The notes below the pieces were generated by a model, which was given only the letters and a program-made list of their open reading frames with translations, was not told where the DNA came from and did no database searches. Positions 46,190-55,008 of a stretch of 64,000 bases of DNA are shown one piece after another. Every line of letters begins with the position of its first letter. The stretch's first letter is position 1. Both the position numbers and the translations under genes were made by a program. This DNA is from Lichenicola sp964236105 (GTDB taxonomy: Bacteria > Pseudomonadota > Alphaproteobacteria > Acetobacterales > Acetobacteraceae): positions 457,826 through 521,825 of the forward strand of contig CAXSBC010000002.1 of the NCBI GenBank assembly GCA_964236105.1, given 5' to 3'.

Positions 46190-46798
46190 TCAGGGCAGCG
46201 CCTGGCCGGACGCCGTCGAACGGCTGCCGGGGCCGCCGACATGGCGCAGGCCGGTGACCAGATAGTCCCAGCCGGTGATCAGGGTCAGGATCGCCGCCAG
46301 CCACAACATCACCGCGCCGATCACGCCCACCGGGAGCCAGCCGATGCCGAGCAGCCGGGCGGTGCTGTCGCCGGCAAGCAGCACGCCGAGCGCGCCCATC
46401 TGGAACGTCGTCTTCCACTTGGCGAGCCGGGTGACGGGCAGGCTCACGCGCCGGCCGGCCAGATGCTCGCGCAGGCCGCTGATCAGGATCTCGCGCAGCA
46501 GGATCACGATCGCCGGATACAGGCTCCATAGCGGCAGCCGCGCGAAGGCGGCCAGCACCATCAGCGAGGCGCCGATCAGCAGCTTGTCGGCGATCGGGTC
46601 GAGCATGCGGCCGAGGTCGGAGAACTGCCGGCGGGAGCGGGCGATCTGGCCGTCCAGGTAGTCGGTGATGCCGGCGGCGGCGAAGAGCAGGCAGGCGAGC
46701 GCGTCGCCGAGCGGCCGGTGCAGCGCCACTAGCGCCACCAGCACCGGAATGGCGGCGATCCGCGACAGGGTCAGGATGTTCGGCAGGTCGGTCAACAT
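46190..46798 (-). CDS. pgsA: CDP-diacylglycerol-glycerol-3-phosphate 3-phosphatidyltransferase
   Basis: The 202-residue integral membrane enzyme makes phosphatidylglycerol phosphate, the substrate of PgpA (8.1 kb). The CDP-alcohol phosphotransferase signature D-x2-D-G-x2-A-R-x8-G-x3-D-x3-D appears in TDYLDGQIARSRRQFSDLGRM and the LDPIADK that follows. Four or more membrane helices are visible. pgsA downstream of uvrC, as here, is a common proteobacterial order. Confidence 0.95.
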   Translation of the reverse strand: MLTDLPNILTLSRIAAIPVLVALVALHRPLGDALACLLFAAAGITDYLDGQIARSRRQFSDLGRMLDPIADKLLIGASLMVLAAFARLPLWSLYPAIVILLREILISGLREHLAGRRVSLPVTRLAKWKTTFQMGALGVLLAGDSTARLLGIGWLPVGVIGAVMLWLAAILTLITGWDYLVTGLRHVGGPGSRSTASGQALP

Positions 46799-46870
46799 CT
46801 GTCGGATCCGTTTCCAGCACCAAAGCCTACAGCAGACGGCGCGCCGCCGATACCTCGCCCCGGATGACGG

Positions 46871-48847
46871 TCAGGCCTGCGTGTCGCGCCAGCCGGCATG
46901 GAAGTGCCCGTAGATCGCGCGGGCCGTCTCCCGGCTGATGCCGGGCGCGTTCTCCAGGTCGCTCAGGCCGGCCTGCTTGACCCCGCGGGCCGAGCCGAAA
47001 TGGTTCAGCAGCGCGCGCTTGCGGGCAGCCCCGATGCCGGGGATCTCGTCGAGCTCGCTCTGCACGATCGCCTTCGAGCGGCCGGCGCGATGGGTGGTGA
47101 TGGCAAACCGGTGCGCCTCGTCGCGCAGCCGCTGCAGGTAGTAGAGCACCGGGTCGCGCGGCGGCAGCTGGAACGGGGCCGCGTCGCCGGTATGGAACCA
47201 TTCCCGCCCGGCATCGCGGTCCGGACCCTTGGCGATCGCCACCAGCCTGACGTCGTTGACGCCGAGATCGTCCAGCACCTGGCGCACCGCCGAGAACTGC
47301 CCGAGCCCGCCATCGATCAGCAGCAGGTCGGGCCAGTCCGGGCGCGACGGCGCCTCGCCGGTCTTCTCCTGCTCGGCCGCCTGCTCGCGAAGCGAGCGGC
47401 CGAACCGGCGCTCCAGCACCTCGCGCATCATCGCGAAGTCGTCGCCGGGCGTGATCGGGCCGCGGATCGAGTATTTGCGGTAGGCCTGCCTGGTGAAGCC
47501 CTCCGGACCCGCCACCACCATCACGCCATAGGCGTTGGTGCCCATGATGTGGCTGTTGTCGTAGGTCTCGATCCGCTCCGGCGGCCCGGCCAGGCCGAAC
47601 AGCGACGCCACGCCTTCCAGCAGCCTGGCCTGCCCTGCCCCCTCGGCCAGCTTGCGCTCCAGCGCCTCGCGGGCGTTGGTTGCCGCATGCTCCACCACGG
47701 CGCGCTTCTCGCCGCGCTGGGGCACCGCCAGCTCGACCTTGCGGTCGGCCTTCAGGCTCAGCGCCTCCTGGATCAGCTCCGGCTCCTGCACCCCCACGTT
47801 GAGCAGCAGCAGCGGCGGCGGCGGCTTGTCGTCGTAGAACTGGGCGATGAAGGCCGACAGGATCTCGCCCGCCTCCTCGCCCTTCACGTTGGCCGGGAAG
47901 AAGGCGCGGTTGCCGTTGTTGCGGCCGCCGCGGATGAAGAACACCTGCACGCAGGCCTGCCCCGCCGCCTGATGGATGGCGATGATGTCGGCATCCTCGA
48001 TGGAGGCCGGGTTGATGACCCCGCTGCCCTGCACGTGGGTCAGGCCGCGGATGCGGTCGCGGATCGCGGCGGCGCGCTCGAACTCCATCGCCTCCGAGGC
48101 CTGCTCCATCTCGACGGAGAGCTCCTTCTGCACCGAGCCCGCCTTGCCGGACAGGAAGCCGCGCGCCTGCGCCACCAGCCGGTCGTAGCCGGGCTTGTCG
48201 ATGCGGTCGACGCAGGGTGCCGAGCAGCGCTTGATCTGGTGCAGCAGGCACGGCCGGGTGCGGGTCGTGAACACGCTGTCGGAACAGGAGCGCAGCAGGA
48301 ACACCCGCTGCATGGCGGTGACGGTCTGGTTGACCGCCCAGGCCGACGCGAACGGCCCCCAGTAGCTCGCACCCTTGCCGGGCTTGCCGCGATGCTTGGT
48401 GATCTGCGGAAAGGCGTGCCCGTCGGTCAGCATCAGCCAGGGATAGGTCTTGTCGTCGCGCAGCAGGATGTTGAAGCGCGGCTTGAGCCGCTTGATCAGG
48501 TTGGCCTCGAGCAGCAGCGCCTCGGCCTCGGTATGGGTGGTGACGATCTCCATCGAGACCGTGTCGCTGACCATGCGGCGCAGCCGTTCCGGCAGGCGGC
48601 CGATCTGGGTGTAGGAGTAGACGCGCTTCTTCAGGCTGCGCGCCTTGCCGACATAGAGCGCCTCGCCCCTGGCATCGAGCATGCGATACACGCCGGGAGA
48701 CAGCGGCATGGTGAGCAGGGCCCGCTCGATGACCGCGACGCCCACCGGACCCGATGCGACGGAGGCTGGCGGCGTTTCGGCCGACGGGTCCTGAGCCGGC
48801 GTCATGCTGCCCGGGCTGGTGATCTGGCTCTCCGTCATGGCGCTCAT
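46871..48847 (-). CDS. uvrC: Excinuclease ABC subunit C
   Basis: The 658-residue nuclease makes both incisions in nucleotide excision repair. The N-terminal GIY-YIG domain begins near residue 50 (PGVYRMLDARGEALYVGKA). A UVR motif appears in EQASEAMEFERAAAIRDR. The RNase H-like domain carries ETYDNSHIMGTNAYG, and the C-terminal helix-hairpin-helix repeats carry IPGIGAARKRALL. The first 35 residues are a variable Ser/Pro-rich extension, so a start slightly inside is possible. No LexA box was found upstream. Confidence 0.97.
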   Translation of the reverse strand: MSAMTESQITSPGSMTPAQDPSAETPPASVASGPVGVAVIERALLTMPLSPGVYRMLDARGEALYVGKARSLKKRVYSYTQIGRLPERLRRMVSDTVSMEIVTTHTEAEALLLEANLIKRLKPRFNILLRDDKTYPWLMLTDGHAFPQITKHRGKPGKGASYWGPFASAWAVNQTVTAMQRVFLLRSCSDSVFTTRTRPCLLHQIKRCSAPCVDRIDKPGYDRLVAQARGFLSGKAGSVQKELSVEMEQASEAMEFERAAAIRDRIRGLTHVQGSGVINPASIEDADIIAIHQAAGQACVQVFFIRGGRNNGNRAFFPANVKGEEAGEILSAFIAQFYDDKPPPPLLLLNVGVQEPELIQEALSLKADRKVELAVPQRGEKRAVVEHAATNAREALERKLAEGAGQARLLEGVASLFGLAGPPERIETYDNSHIMGTNAYGVMVVAGPEGFTRQAYRKYSIRGPITPGDDFAMMREVLERRFGRSLREQAAEQEKTGEAPSRPDWPDLLLIDGGLGQFSAVRQVLDDLGVNDVRLVAIAKGPDRDAGREWFHTGDAAPFQLPPRDPVLYYLQRLRDEAHRFAITTHRAGRSKAIVQSELDEIPGIGAARKRALLNHFGSARGVKQAGLSDLENAPGISRETARAIYGHFHAGWRDTQA

Positions 48848-49296
48848 CTAGTGCGGCACGGGGCGAAAGCGTAGCCGCAAAACCTACGACGTTGGATTCA
48901 CACCGGTTTCGCCAGGACGACCTGCTTCTCCACCGCGCTTGTGGATAAGTATGTGGATCAAGGGGTGACAAACCACCGCCGGGCGCGGCAATCCTGGACT
49001 TCCATCGCATTGCCCAATTACTAGGCACCTGACCCAAGTCATTGTAAACGAACACTTTACCGGCAAGGCGTTCGTCACGCTCCGAGGATAATCGGGCAGG
49101 TCGTTGGAAATGTTGCGAGTCAATGACGCAGGTGGATGATTCCACCGGGCGGGTGTCGAAAAATGCCCGTGGGCCTTCCCGTTTTGTTCAAGTTGACAAG
49201 CGTGGCGCTGCAGGTGGAGCCGGGCATCACCGGCCGGAGGAACGACCGGCCCGGGTGTCCGGACGCCTGCCGCAGGCTCGACCGACGGACCGCGGA
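48848..49296. other. Noncoding gap upstream of uvrC, visibly richer in A/T
   Basis: This stretch separates uvrC from the fragment behind the dipeptidase gene. It has no convincing gene; a 79-residue minus-strand frame at 48884-49123 lacks family features. It holds the paired DnaA-box-like motifs described separately and presumably the uvrC promoter. Confidence 0.7.
48939..48960 (-). promoter_or_regulatory. Two DnaA-box-like motifs in tandem
   Basis: Read on the minus strand, TTATCCACA (within 48939-48948) matches the DnaA-box consensus TTATNCACA exactly. TGATCCACA (48952-48960) differs at one position. They are in the same orientation with 13-base spacing. Two boxes alone do not make an origin; they may equally control uvrC transcription. 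Confidence 0.45.
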
Positions 49297-49710
49297 TCAG
49301 GCGGCGACGGCGGTCCGGCGGAGGTTCGCCGCGCCGACGACGGAGACGAACAGCATCGATGCCTCGTCCGGCAGCTCCAGCACCGCCCGACCGTCGGTCC
49401 AGCGATACGCGACCTGCGCGACCTCGACATCGTGCCAGCCGCGCTGCAGGGCGGGGCGAGCGAGCGGCAGCCCGGCAAGGCCGTCGCGGCAGACGACGCT
49501 CAGCGCGGAAACGGCGATGCCGAGGCGGCAGCGATCATCGAGCCAGGGCGCCGTCGACCAGGGCGAGGCGGCGCCGGACGCCAGCGTGACGGTCCGGACG
49601 GCCCTGGGCAGGACGCAGCGGAAGGTGGTGGCCGTGCCGTCGAAGTCGACCTGCGTCGGAGCATGCGCCTGCCCGTCCGCGATGACCGTAAACGGCGCGC
49701 TGCTGCTCAG
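49297..49710 (-). pseudogene. Coding fragment without a start, downstream of the dipeptidase gene
   Basis: A reading frame of about 137 codons opens at the dipeptidase stop (only CTG at 49710 is available as a start) and ends at 49297. Its codon use looks coding. Segments such as RTVTLASGAASPWSTA, DDRCRLGIAVSAL, GWHDVEVAQVAYRWTDG and AVLELPDEASMLFVSVV form a coherent beta-rich domain. It resembles, from memory, the C-terminal part of Hint-domain proteins of acetic acid bacteria. It is probably the remnant of a longer gene; a coupled small gene with a non-standard start is the alternative. Confidence 0.5.
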
Positions 49711-50735
49711 GCCGCCGGCTTCCGCTCCGCCTGCCGCAGCAGCCGCAGGAAGTTGCCGCTCCAGAAGGCCTCGATCTCGGAGCGGCCATAGCCGCGCCGC
49801 TCGAGCTCGAGGGTGACGTTGCGGCTCTCGGCGGCGTTGCCCCAGCCCTTGACGGCGCCGCCGCCGTCGAAGTCGGAGCTGATCCCGACATGGTCGACGC
49901 CGATCCGCCGGACCACGTGGTCGATGTGATCGACGAGGTCGGCGACGCTCGCCGGTCCGCCCGCCGCACTCTCGCCGCGCGGGCGGAGGAAGACCGGCAT
50001 CGCCGTGACCTGGATCAGGCCGCCCGAGTCGCGCAGCGCGTCGAGCTGGGCGTCGTCGAGGTTGCGCCGGTGGTCGCACAGCGCGCGCGCGCAGGAATGC
50101 GTCGCGACCACGGGGGTCGTGGAATGCTGCACCGCCTGCAGCATCGACTGGCGCGACAGGTGGGAGACGTCGACGAGCATGCCGTGCCGGTTCATCTCCG
50201 CGATCGCCTCGCGGCCGAGCGGGCTCAGGCCGCCATGCAGCGCCTCCGCGTCGCCGAGGTCGCGCCGGGGGTTGGCGCTGTCGGCCAGCAGGTTGTGGCC
50301 GTTATGGGTCAGGGTGACGTAGCAGGCGCCCTTGGCGCGGAAGGCCGCGATCACCGAGAGGTCGGTGCCGAACGCATAGGCGTTCTCGATCGCCGGCACG
50401 ACCGCGATCGCGCCGTCGCGACGCGCCTGCTCGATCGCGTCGGCGCCGGTGCAGAGCCGCGACCGCATGCCGTCGCGCTCGCCGCCCATCGCGGCGATGC
50501 GGTCGAGCATGGCGAACGCACGCTCGCGCGCGGCGGCGTGCGACGGCGGATCGAGCGGACCCTGCGGGATGTAGGCGGCGAAGCACCCCGCCCACAGGCC
50601 GCCCGCGCGCATCTTGGGCAGGTCGACGCGACGGTTCGGGCTCTCGACGAACGGGTCGTCGCCGTCGGGCCAGGGGATGTCGATATGGCTGTCGAGGGTC
50701 AGCAGGGAGGCGTGCAGGTCGGGCGTGTCGCTCAT
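49707..50735 (-). CDS. Membrane dipeptidase (peptidase family M19)
   Basis: The 342-residue zinc enzyme belongs to the renal dipeptidase family. It shows the N-terminal metal pair in TLDSHIDIPW, a Glu in VPAIENAYAFG, LTHNGHNLLAD, DVSHLSRQSM, ATHSCARALCDHRRN and GISSDFDGGG. It probably cleaves dipeptides, including those with a D-residue at the C-terminal side. No signal peptide is visible, so it is likely cytoplasmic. The ATG at 50735 is preferred over an upstream TTG. Confidence 0.92.
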   Translation of the reverse strand: MSDTPDLHASLLTLDSHIDIPWPDGDDPFVESPNRRVDLPKMRAGGLWAGCFAAYIPQGPLDPPSHAAARERAFAMLDRIAAMGGERDGMRSRLCTGADAIEQARRDGAIAVVPAIENAYAFGTDLSVIAAFRAKGACYVTLTHNGHNLLADSANPRRDLGDAEALHGGLSPLGREAIAEMNRHGMLVDVSHLSRQSMLQAVQHSTTPVVATHSCARALCDHRRNLDDAQLDALRDSGGLIQVTAMPVFLRPRGESAAGGPASVADLVDHIDHVVRRIGVDHVGISSDFDGGGAVKGWGNAAESRNVTLELERRGYGRSEIEAFWSGNFLRLLRQAERKPAA

Positions 50736-50818
50736 GGCCCGACGCAACGCCAGCCCCGACGCTTTTGCAAGCGCCGCCGCTCTTGCCAGCCGGGCGCCGG
50801 TGGGCGATCCGACGCGGC

Positions 50819-51613
50819 ATGCGCATCGTGACCTGGAACATCAACTCGCTGCGGCTGAGGCTCGGGCTGCTGGAGCGGCTGGCGCTGGAGCTGGCGCCGG
50901 ACGTGATCTGCCTGCAGGAGACCAAGTGTCCGGACGAGTTCTTTCCCGAGGACGCGCCGGCCCGGCTCGGCTACCCGCATCATGTCCGGCGCGGGATGAA
51001 GGCCTATAACGGCGTGGCGATCCTGTCGCGGCTGCCGCTCGCGGTGGACGACACCGCCCCGGACTGGTGCCTGAAGAACGACCGGCGGCACATCTGCGCC
51101 ACCGTGCAGGCACCCGGCGGTCCGCTGCAGCTGCACGACTTCTACGTGCCGGCGGGCGGCGACATCCCCGATCCGGCGGAGAATCCCAAGTTCGCGCACA
51201 AGCTCGCCTTCGTGGAGGAGGCGACGCGGTTCTTTGCCGGCTGCCGGCCGCAGCGCAGCGTCCTGCTCGGCGACCTCAACATCGCACCGCTGGAGCACGA
51301 CGTCTGGAGCCACCGGCAACTCAGGGACACCGTCTGCCATACGCCGCCGGAGATCGAGCGGTTCGAGGCCTGGCTCGGCACCGGGTACGTCGACGCGCTG
51401 CGCCACTTCGTGCCGGCCGACCGCAAGCTCTACACCTGGTGGTCGTACCGGAATCGCGACTGGCGCAGCAGCAATCGCGGCCGCCGGCTGGACCATGTCT
51501 GGGTGACGCCGGACCTGGTCCCTGCCCTGCGCGGCATGGTGGTCCACACGGAAGCGCGCGACTGGCCGATGCCCTCGGATCACGTCCCGGTGGCGATCGA
51601 CCTCGCGCTGTGA
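50819..51613 (+). CDS. xth: Exodeoxyribonuclease III
   Basis: The 264-residue AP endonuclease/3' exonuclease has the full EEP-fold signature: TWNINSLRLRL at the start, Glu in CLQETKCPDEFFP, YNGVAILSRLPL, SVLLGDLNIAPLEHD and the terminal SDHVPVAIDL. The start at 50819 gives MRIVTWNIN, the family norm. It acts in base-excision repair. It is divergent from the dipeptidase gene and converges on the response regulator. Confidence 0.96.
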   Translation: MRIVTWNINSLRLRLGLLERLALELAPDVICLQETKCPDEFFPEDAPARLGYPHHVRRGMKAYNGVAILSRLPLAVDDTAPDWCLKNDRRHICATVQAPGGPLQLHDFYVPAGGDIPDPAENPKFAHKLAFVEEATRFFAGCRPQRSVLLGDLNIAPLEHDVWSHRQLRDTVCHTPPEIERFEAWLGTGYVDALRHFVPADRKLYTWWSYRNRDWRSSNRGRRLDHVWVTPDLVPALRGMVVHTEARDWPMPSDHVPVAIDLAL

Positions 51614-51616
51614 GCA

Positions 51617-52333
51617 TCAGGCGGCGACGATGCCGCCTTCCGGATCGAGCCGGTAGCCGCCGCCCTCGGTGACCAGCAGGCAGGCGTTGGCGGGGTCGGG
51701 CTCGATCTTCTGCCTGAGCCGGTAGATGTGGGTCTCGAGCGTGTGGGTGGTGACGGCGGCGTTGTAGCCCCAGACCTCATTGAGAAGCACCTGGCGCGGC
51801 ACCGGACGGGTGCCGGCCCGGTAGAGGAATTTCAGGATCGCGGCCTCCTTCTCGGTCAGCCGGATGCGGCGGTTGCGGGCCACCTCCTGCAGCAGCTTGG
51901 CCGAGGGGCGGAACGTGTAGGGCCCGATGGTGAAGACCGCATCCTCGCTGTTCTCGAAGATGCGCATCTGCGCACGCAGGCGGGCGAGCAGCTCGGCGAT
52001 GCGGAAGGGCTTGGCGACATAGTCGTTGGCGCCGGCATCGAGACCACGCACCACGTCCGCCTCGTCGTCCGAGCCGGTCAGCATGATGATCGGCATGCGC
52101 CGTCCCTGCCGCCGCTGCTCGGCACAGAAGTCCCGTCCGTCGCCGTCGGGCAGCGAGACGTCGAGGATCAGCGCGTCGTAGCGCGCCGACGGCTCGCCCA
52201 TGCGGGTGCCGGCTTGCTCGATCGACTCCGCCTGTTCGACCAGGAATTCACCATCGAGCTGAAGCTGCTCGACGAGCGCCTCGCGCAGCGCCTGGTCATC
52301 GTCCACAATCAGTATGGGTCGCTCGCCCGCCAT
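51617..52333 (-). CDS. OmpR-family response regulator, no adjacent kinase
   Basis: The 238-residue protein has a receiver domain with phosphoacceptor D58 (ALILDVSLPDGDG), the acidic pair at 11-12 and Lys in DYVAKPFR. It is joined to a winged-helix DNA-binding domain (RLTEKEAAILKFLYRAG, VTTHTLETHIYRLRQKIE). The start at 52333 gives MAGERPILIVDDD. No histidine kinase is encoded within the window, so the partner is unknown. The stop is 3 bases from the xth stop on the other strand. Confidence 0.93.
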   Translation of the reverse strand: MAGERPILIVDDDQALREALVEQLQLDGEFLVEQAESIEQAGTRMGEPSARYDALILDVSLPDGDGRDFCAEQRRQGRRMPIIMLTGSDDEADVVRGLDAGANDYVAKPFRIAELLARLRAQMRIFENSEDAVFTIGPYTFRPSAKLLQEVARNRRIRLTEKEAAILKFLYRAGTRPVPRQVLLNEVWGYNAAVTTHTLETHIYRLRQKIEPDPANACLLVTEGGGYRLDPEGGIVAA

Positions 52334-52564
52334 TGAAATTCTCTTCCCTGAGCGGCAGGACACGTCAGCTGGTGCAGCTGCCGCGGCCGCGTCGGCTTCC
52401 TGTGACAGCCCCGAACTCGTTTCGGCGCCGTCTCATAGCCAGTCGTCATCACAACGCGGTGACATGCCGCCAGGACCCGTCATCCGACGCACAAGTTACG
52501 CACTTTATCGTGATCCCTGAACGGCGCGGGATATCGTGAGGCAGGGGATTGGAAGGAGCGGGAC

Positions 52565-53071
52565 ATGACGAACGCCGTGATCGAGGCGGTCGAGGGAAGT
52601 CGCGCGATGCTGCGGATCGCGTCGCTGCGGGTGCCGGCGATGCTGGGTGCTGCGGGTGTTCGGCAGGACAAGCAGGAGGGCGACGACGCCACGCCCGCCG
52701 GGCTGCTGCGCCTGCGACGGGTGCTCTACCGGGCGGACCGGGTGGCGGCGCCGGCGTGCGCGGTCGCGCGCGAGGCGATCGCCCCGGATGACGGCTGGTG
52801 CGACGACCCGACGCATGCCGACTACAACAGGCCGGTCCGGCTGCCCCATCCGAGCCGTCACGAGCTTCTGTGGCGCGAGGACGCGCTCTACGACATCGTG
52901 GCCGTGCTCGGCTGGAACGACGAGCCGGTGGTCCGCGACCGCGGCTCGGCGATCTTCCTGCACTGCGCGACCCGGGACGCGCGGCCGACGCGAGGCTGCA
53001 TCGCCCTGCAGCCGGATGCGCTGCGGCTGGTGCTGGCAGCCGGCCTGACGGCGATCGAGGTTCCGGGTTGA
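52565..53071 (+). CDS. L,D-transpeptidase-like protein (YkuD fold), short cytoplasmic form
   Basis: The 168-residue protein has the YkuD-type active-site region: a His in AIFLHCATRD and the Cys in RPTRGCIALQPDAL. In most family members the Cys is in S/T-x-G-C; here it is T-R-G-C. No signal peptide or membrane segment is seen, unlike typical peptidoglycan L,D-transpeptidases. The start at 52565 has ggaaggag upstream. It may modify muropeptides or an unrelated substrate; the exact role is open. Confidence 0.8.
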   Translation: MTNAVIEAVEGSRAMLRIASLRVPAMLGAAGVRQDKQEGDDATPAGLLRLRRVLYRADRVAAPACAVAREAIAPDDGWCDDPTHADYNRPVRLPHPSRHELLWREDALYDIVAVLGWNDEPVVRDRGSAIFLHCATRDARPTRGCIALQPDALRLVLAAGLTAIEVPG

Positions 53072-53174
53072 CCTTCCACGCCGGACCCGGACCGGATCAG
53101 GGTCGTCGGACGCCGTCACCGTCGCGAGATGTGCCAGCCGCGCGCTGAGCCGCCCGCGCACGGGAACGGCCGGT

Positions 53175-54485
53175 TCAGGCGGCGCGCGCCAGGATCGCGG
53201 TGAAGAAGCCGTCGGTGCCGTGCAGCCGGGGCGTCAGCCGCAGGAACGGCGTGTCGGGCGACAGCGCGCCCGACGCCAGCGGCGGCTGCAGCGTCTGCGG
53301 ATCACGCAGGTCGAGCAGGGCGAAGCCGGGCTGACGGCTCAGGAAGGCCTCGACCTGCGACGCGTTCTCCTCGCGCAGCACCGAGCAGGTGGCATAGACG
53401 AGGCGGCCGCCCGGCCGGACCAGGGACGCCGCCGCATCGAGGATGGCGGCCTGCTTGACGGTGAGCTCGTCGAGATCGGTCCGCGTCAGCCGCAGCCGGG
53501 CGTCGGGGTTGCGGCGCCAGGTGCCGGTGCCGGTGCAGGGCGCGTCCACCAGCACACGGTCGAAGCTGGCCGCCCGCCGCTTGGCCCACTTGTCGCCCGC
53601 GACCAGCAGATGGCGCTCGACATTGTGCACGCCCGCCCGGCGCAGCCGGCGGACCGCGCCGTCGAGCCGTGGCTCCGACACGTCGCAGGCAACGATGTGG
53701 CCGCGATTCTGCATGGTCATGGCCAGGCCCAGCGTCTTGCCGCCCGCACCCGCGCAGTAGTCCAGCACGCGCATCTCGGCGGCCGCACCCACCGCCTGCA
53801 CCACCAGCTGGCTGCCCTCGTCCTGGATCTCGACCAGGCCGGCCTGGAACGCCTCCGTCGCCATCACCGGCTGGCGCGACGCGATGCGCAGGCCCCAGGA
53901 CGAGAGCGGCGTCGGTACCGCCTCGATGCCCTCCTCCGCCAGGGCGGCGGCGGCGGCCTCGCGGGTGTTGCGCAGCAGGTTGACCCGCAGGTCGAGCGGT
54001 GCCGCCGCGGTCAGGGCGGCAAGCTCGGCCTCCAGCTGGTCTCCGAACTGCGCCCGCAGCAGCGGCAGCAGCCAGTCCGGCACCTCGAGCGCCACCGCGT
54101 CCGGCATCTCCGGATGGTCCAGCGTGTGGCCTTCCAGCGCCCGCAGCACGCGGGCCTCGAACGGCTCGAGCACGTCCGGCGCATAGCGGCCGCCGGAAAA
54201 GGCGCGCTGCAGGCTTTCCACCGGCCGGCCTTCCAGCACCGACAGCGCGCCGACCAGCAGGCGCGGCTGCGCCTCGCCGCCGGCACGCCGCAGCCACCAG
54301 TCGAGCCGGCGCCAGGCGCGCAGCACCGACCAGACCAGGGTGGACACCTCGCGGCGGTCGCCACCGCCGATATAGCGGCGCTCGCGGAAGAAGTTGTTCG
54401 CCACCGCATCGGCAGGACGCCTCGGCGTGGCCTCCATCTGAAACAGCAGGTCGATGGCGGCGGCCAGGCGGGCGATGGGGGTCAT
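53175..54485 (-). CDS. RsmB/NSUN-family RNA m5C methyltransferase
   Basis: The 436-residue protein has an N-terminal NusB-like helical domain and a C-terminal SAM methyltransferase domain. Motifs are LDYCAGAGGKTLGLAM, the catalytic Cys in VDAPCTGTGTWRRNPD and the second Cys in VYATCSVLREEN. It most likely methylates a cytosine in 16S rRNA. The ATG at 54485 has ccggag upstream. It follows guaB on the same strand after a 523-bp gap, an order common in acetic acid bacteria as I recall. Confidence 0.9.
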   Translation of the reverse strand: MTPIARLAAAIDLLFQMEATPRRPADAVANNFFRERRYIGGGDRREVSTLVWSVLRAWRRLDWWLRRAGGEAQPRLLVGALSVLEGRPVESLQRAFSGGRYAPDVLEPFEARVLRALEGHTLDHPEMPDAVALEVPDWLLPLLRAQFGDQLEAELAALTAAAPLDLRVNLLRNTREAAAAALAEEGIEAVPTPLSSWGLRIASRQPVMATEAFQAGLVEIQDEGSQLVVQAVGAAAEMRVLDYCAGAGGKTLGLAMTMQNRGHIVACDVSEPRLDGAVRRLRRAGVHNVERHLLVAGDKWAKRRAASFDRVLVDAPCTGTGTWRRNPDARLRLTRTDLDELTVKQAAILDAAASLVRPGGRLVYATCSVLREENASQVEAFLSRQPGFALLDLRDPQTLQPPLASGALSPDTPFLRLTPRLHGTDGFFTAILARAA

Positions 54486-55008
54486 GCAGGCTCCGGAACG
54501 AGCGCGCCCTATAGCAGAACACCGGCGACGCCGCGCCTGCCGCCGGCCGGCCGCAGGCCCGCGGGCGCCGTCGTACGGCGATCGCCCGGACGCCGGGTCG
54601 ACACGGCGTTTCCAGGAACGGCGGCCGCGGCCGGAAATGCCGATGACGACGCAGCCGGGCGCCAGACCCATCCGGGCATGGATGCGCGCTTCGAGGTCCG
54701 GCCGCGGTCGAATGGCGTGACCCCCCGGCAGGGACCGCGAGACCCGGCCGGCGGCGAGGATCCGATCGTGTCGCAGGTGGAGACGCGCGGGGAGATTGGA
54801 CAGGCACCTGCTCGGCGGCCAGGCCCGAGCGGACGCCGGCAGGCTGGTCAGCATCCTGACAAACGTCGATGCCGTGCCGGCGGCTTGCCACGCGACGGCG
54901 CGCAAGCCGCCGCGAACGTCACGCGCCGCCCGGCATCCCGGGCGGCCGAAGCGGCCGGGCCAGCCCGTCACCCGCCGTCGCCGCGTGGCGCCTCGCTGCG
55001 GCGGAGCT
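54486..55008. other. 523-bp gap between guaB and the methyltransferase gene
   Basis: The frame of the methyltransferase gene stays open upstream, and short frames exist on both strands, but none has a family motif, ribosome site or stable codon pattern. No terminator or promoter could be picked with confidence. It may contain remnants of a lost gene, but I see no recognisable one. Confidence 0.55.

Noticed and set aside
48939..48960. Chromosome replication origin
   Set aside because: Only two DnaA-like boxes are present, without a box cluster, an A/T-rich unwinding element or the usual alphaproteobacterial origin neighbours.
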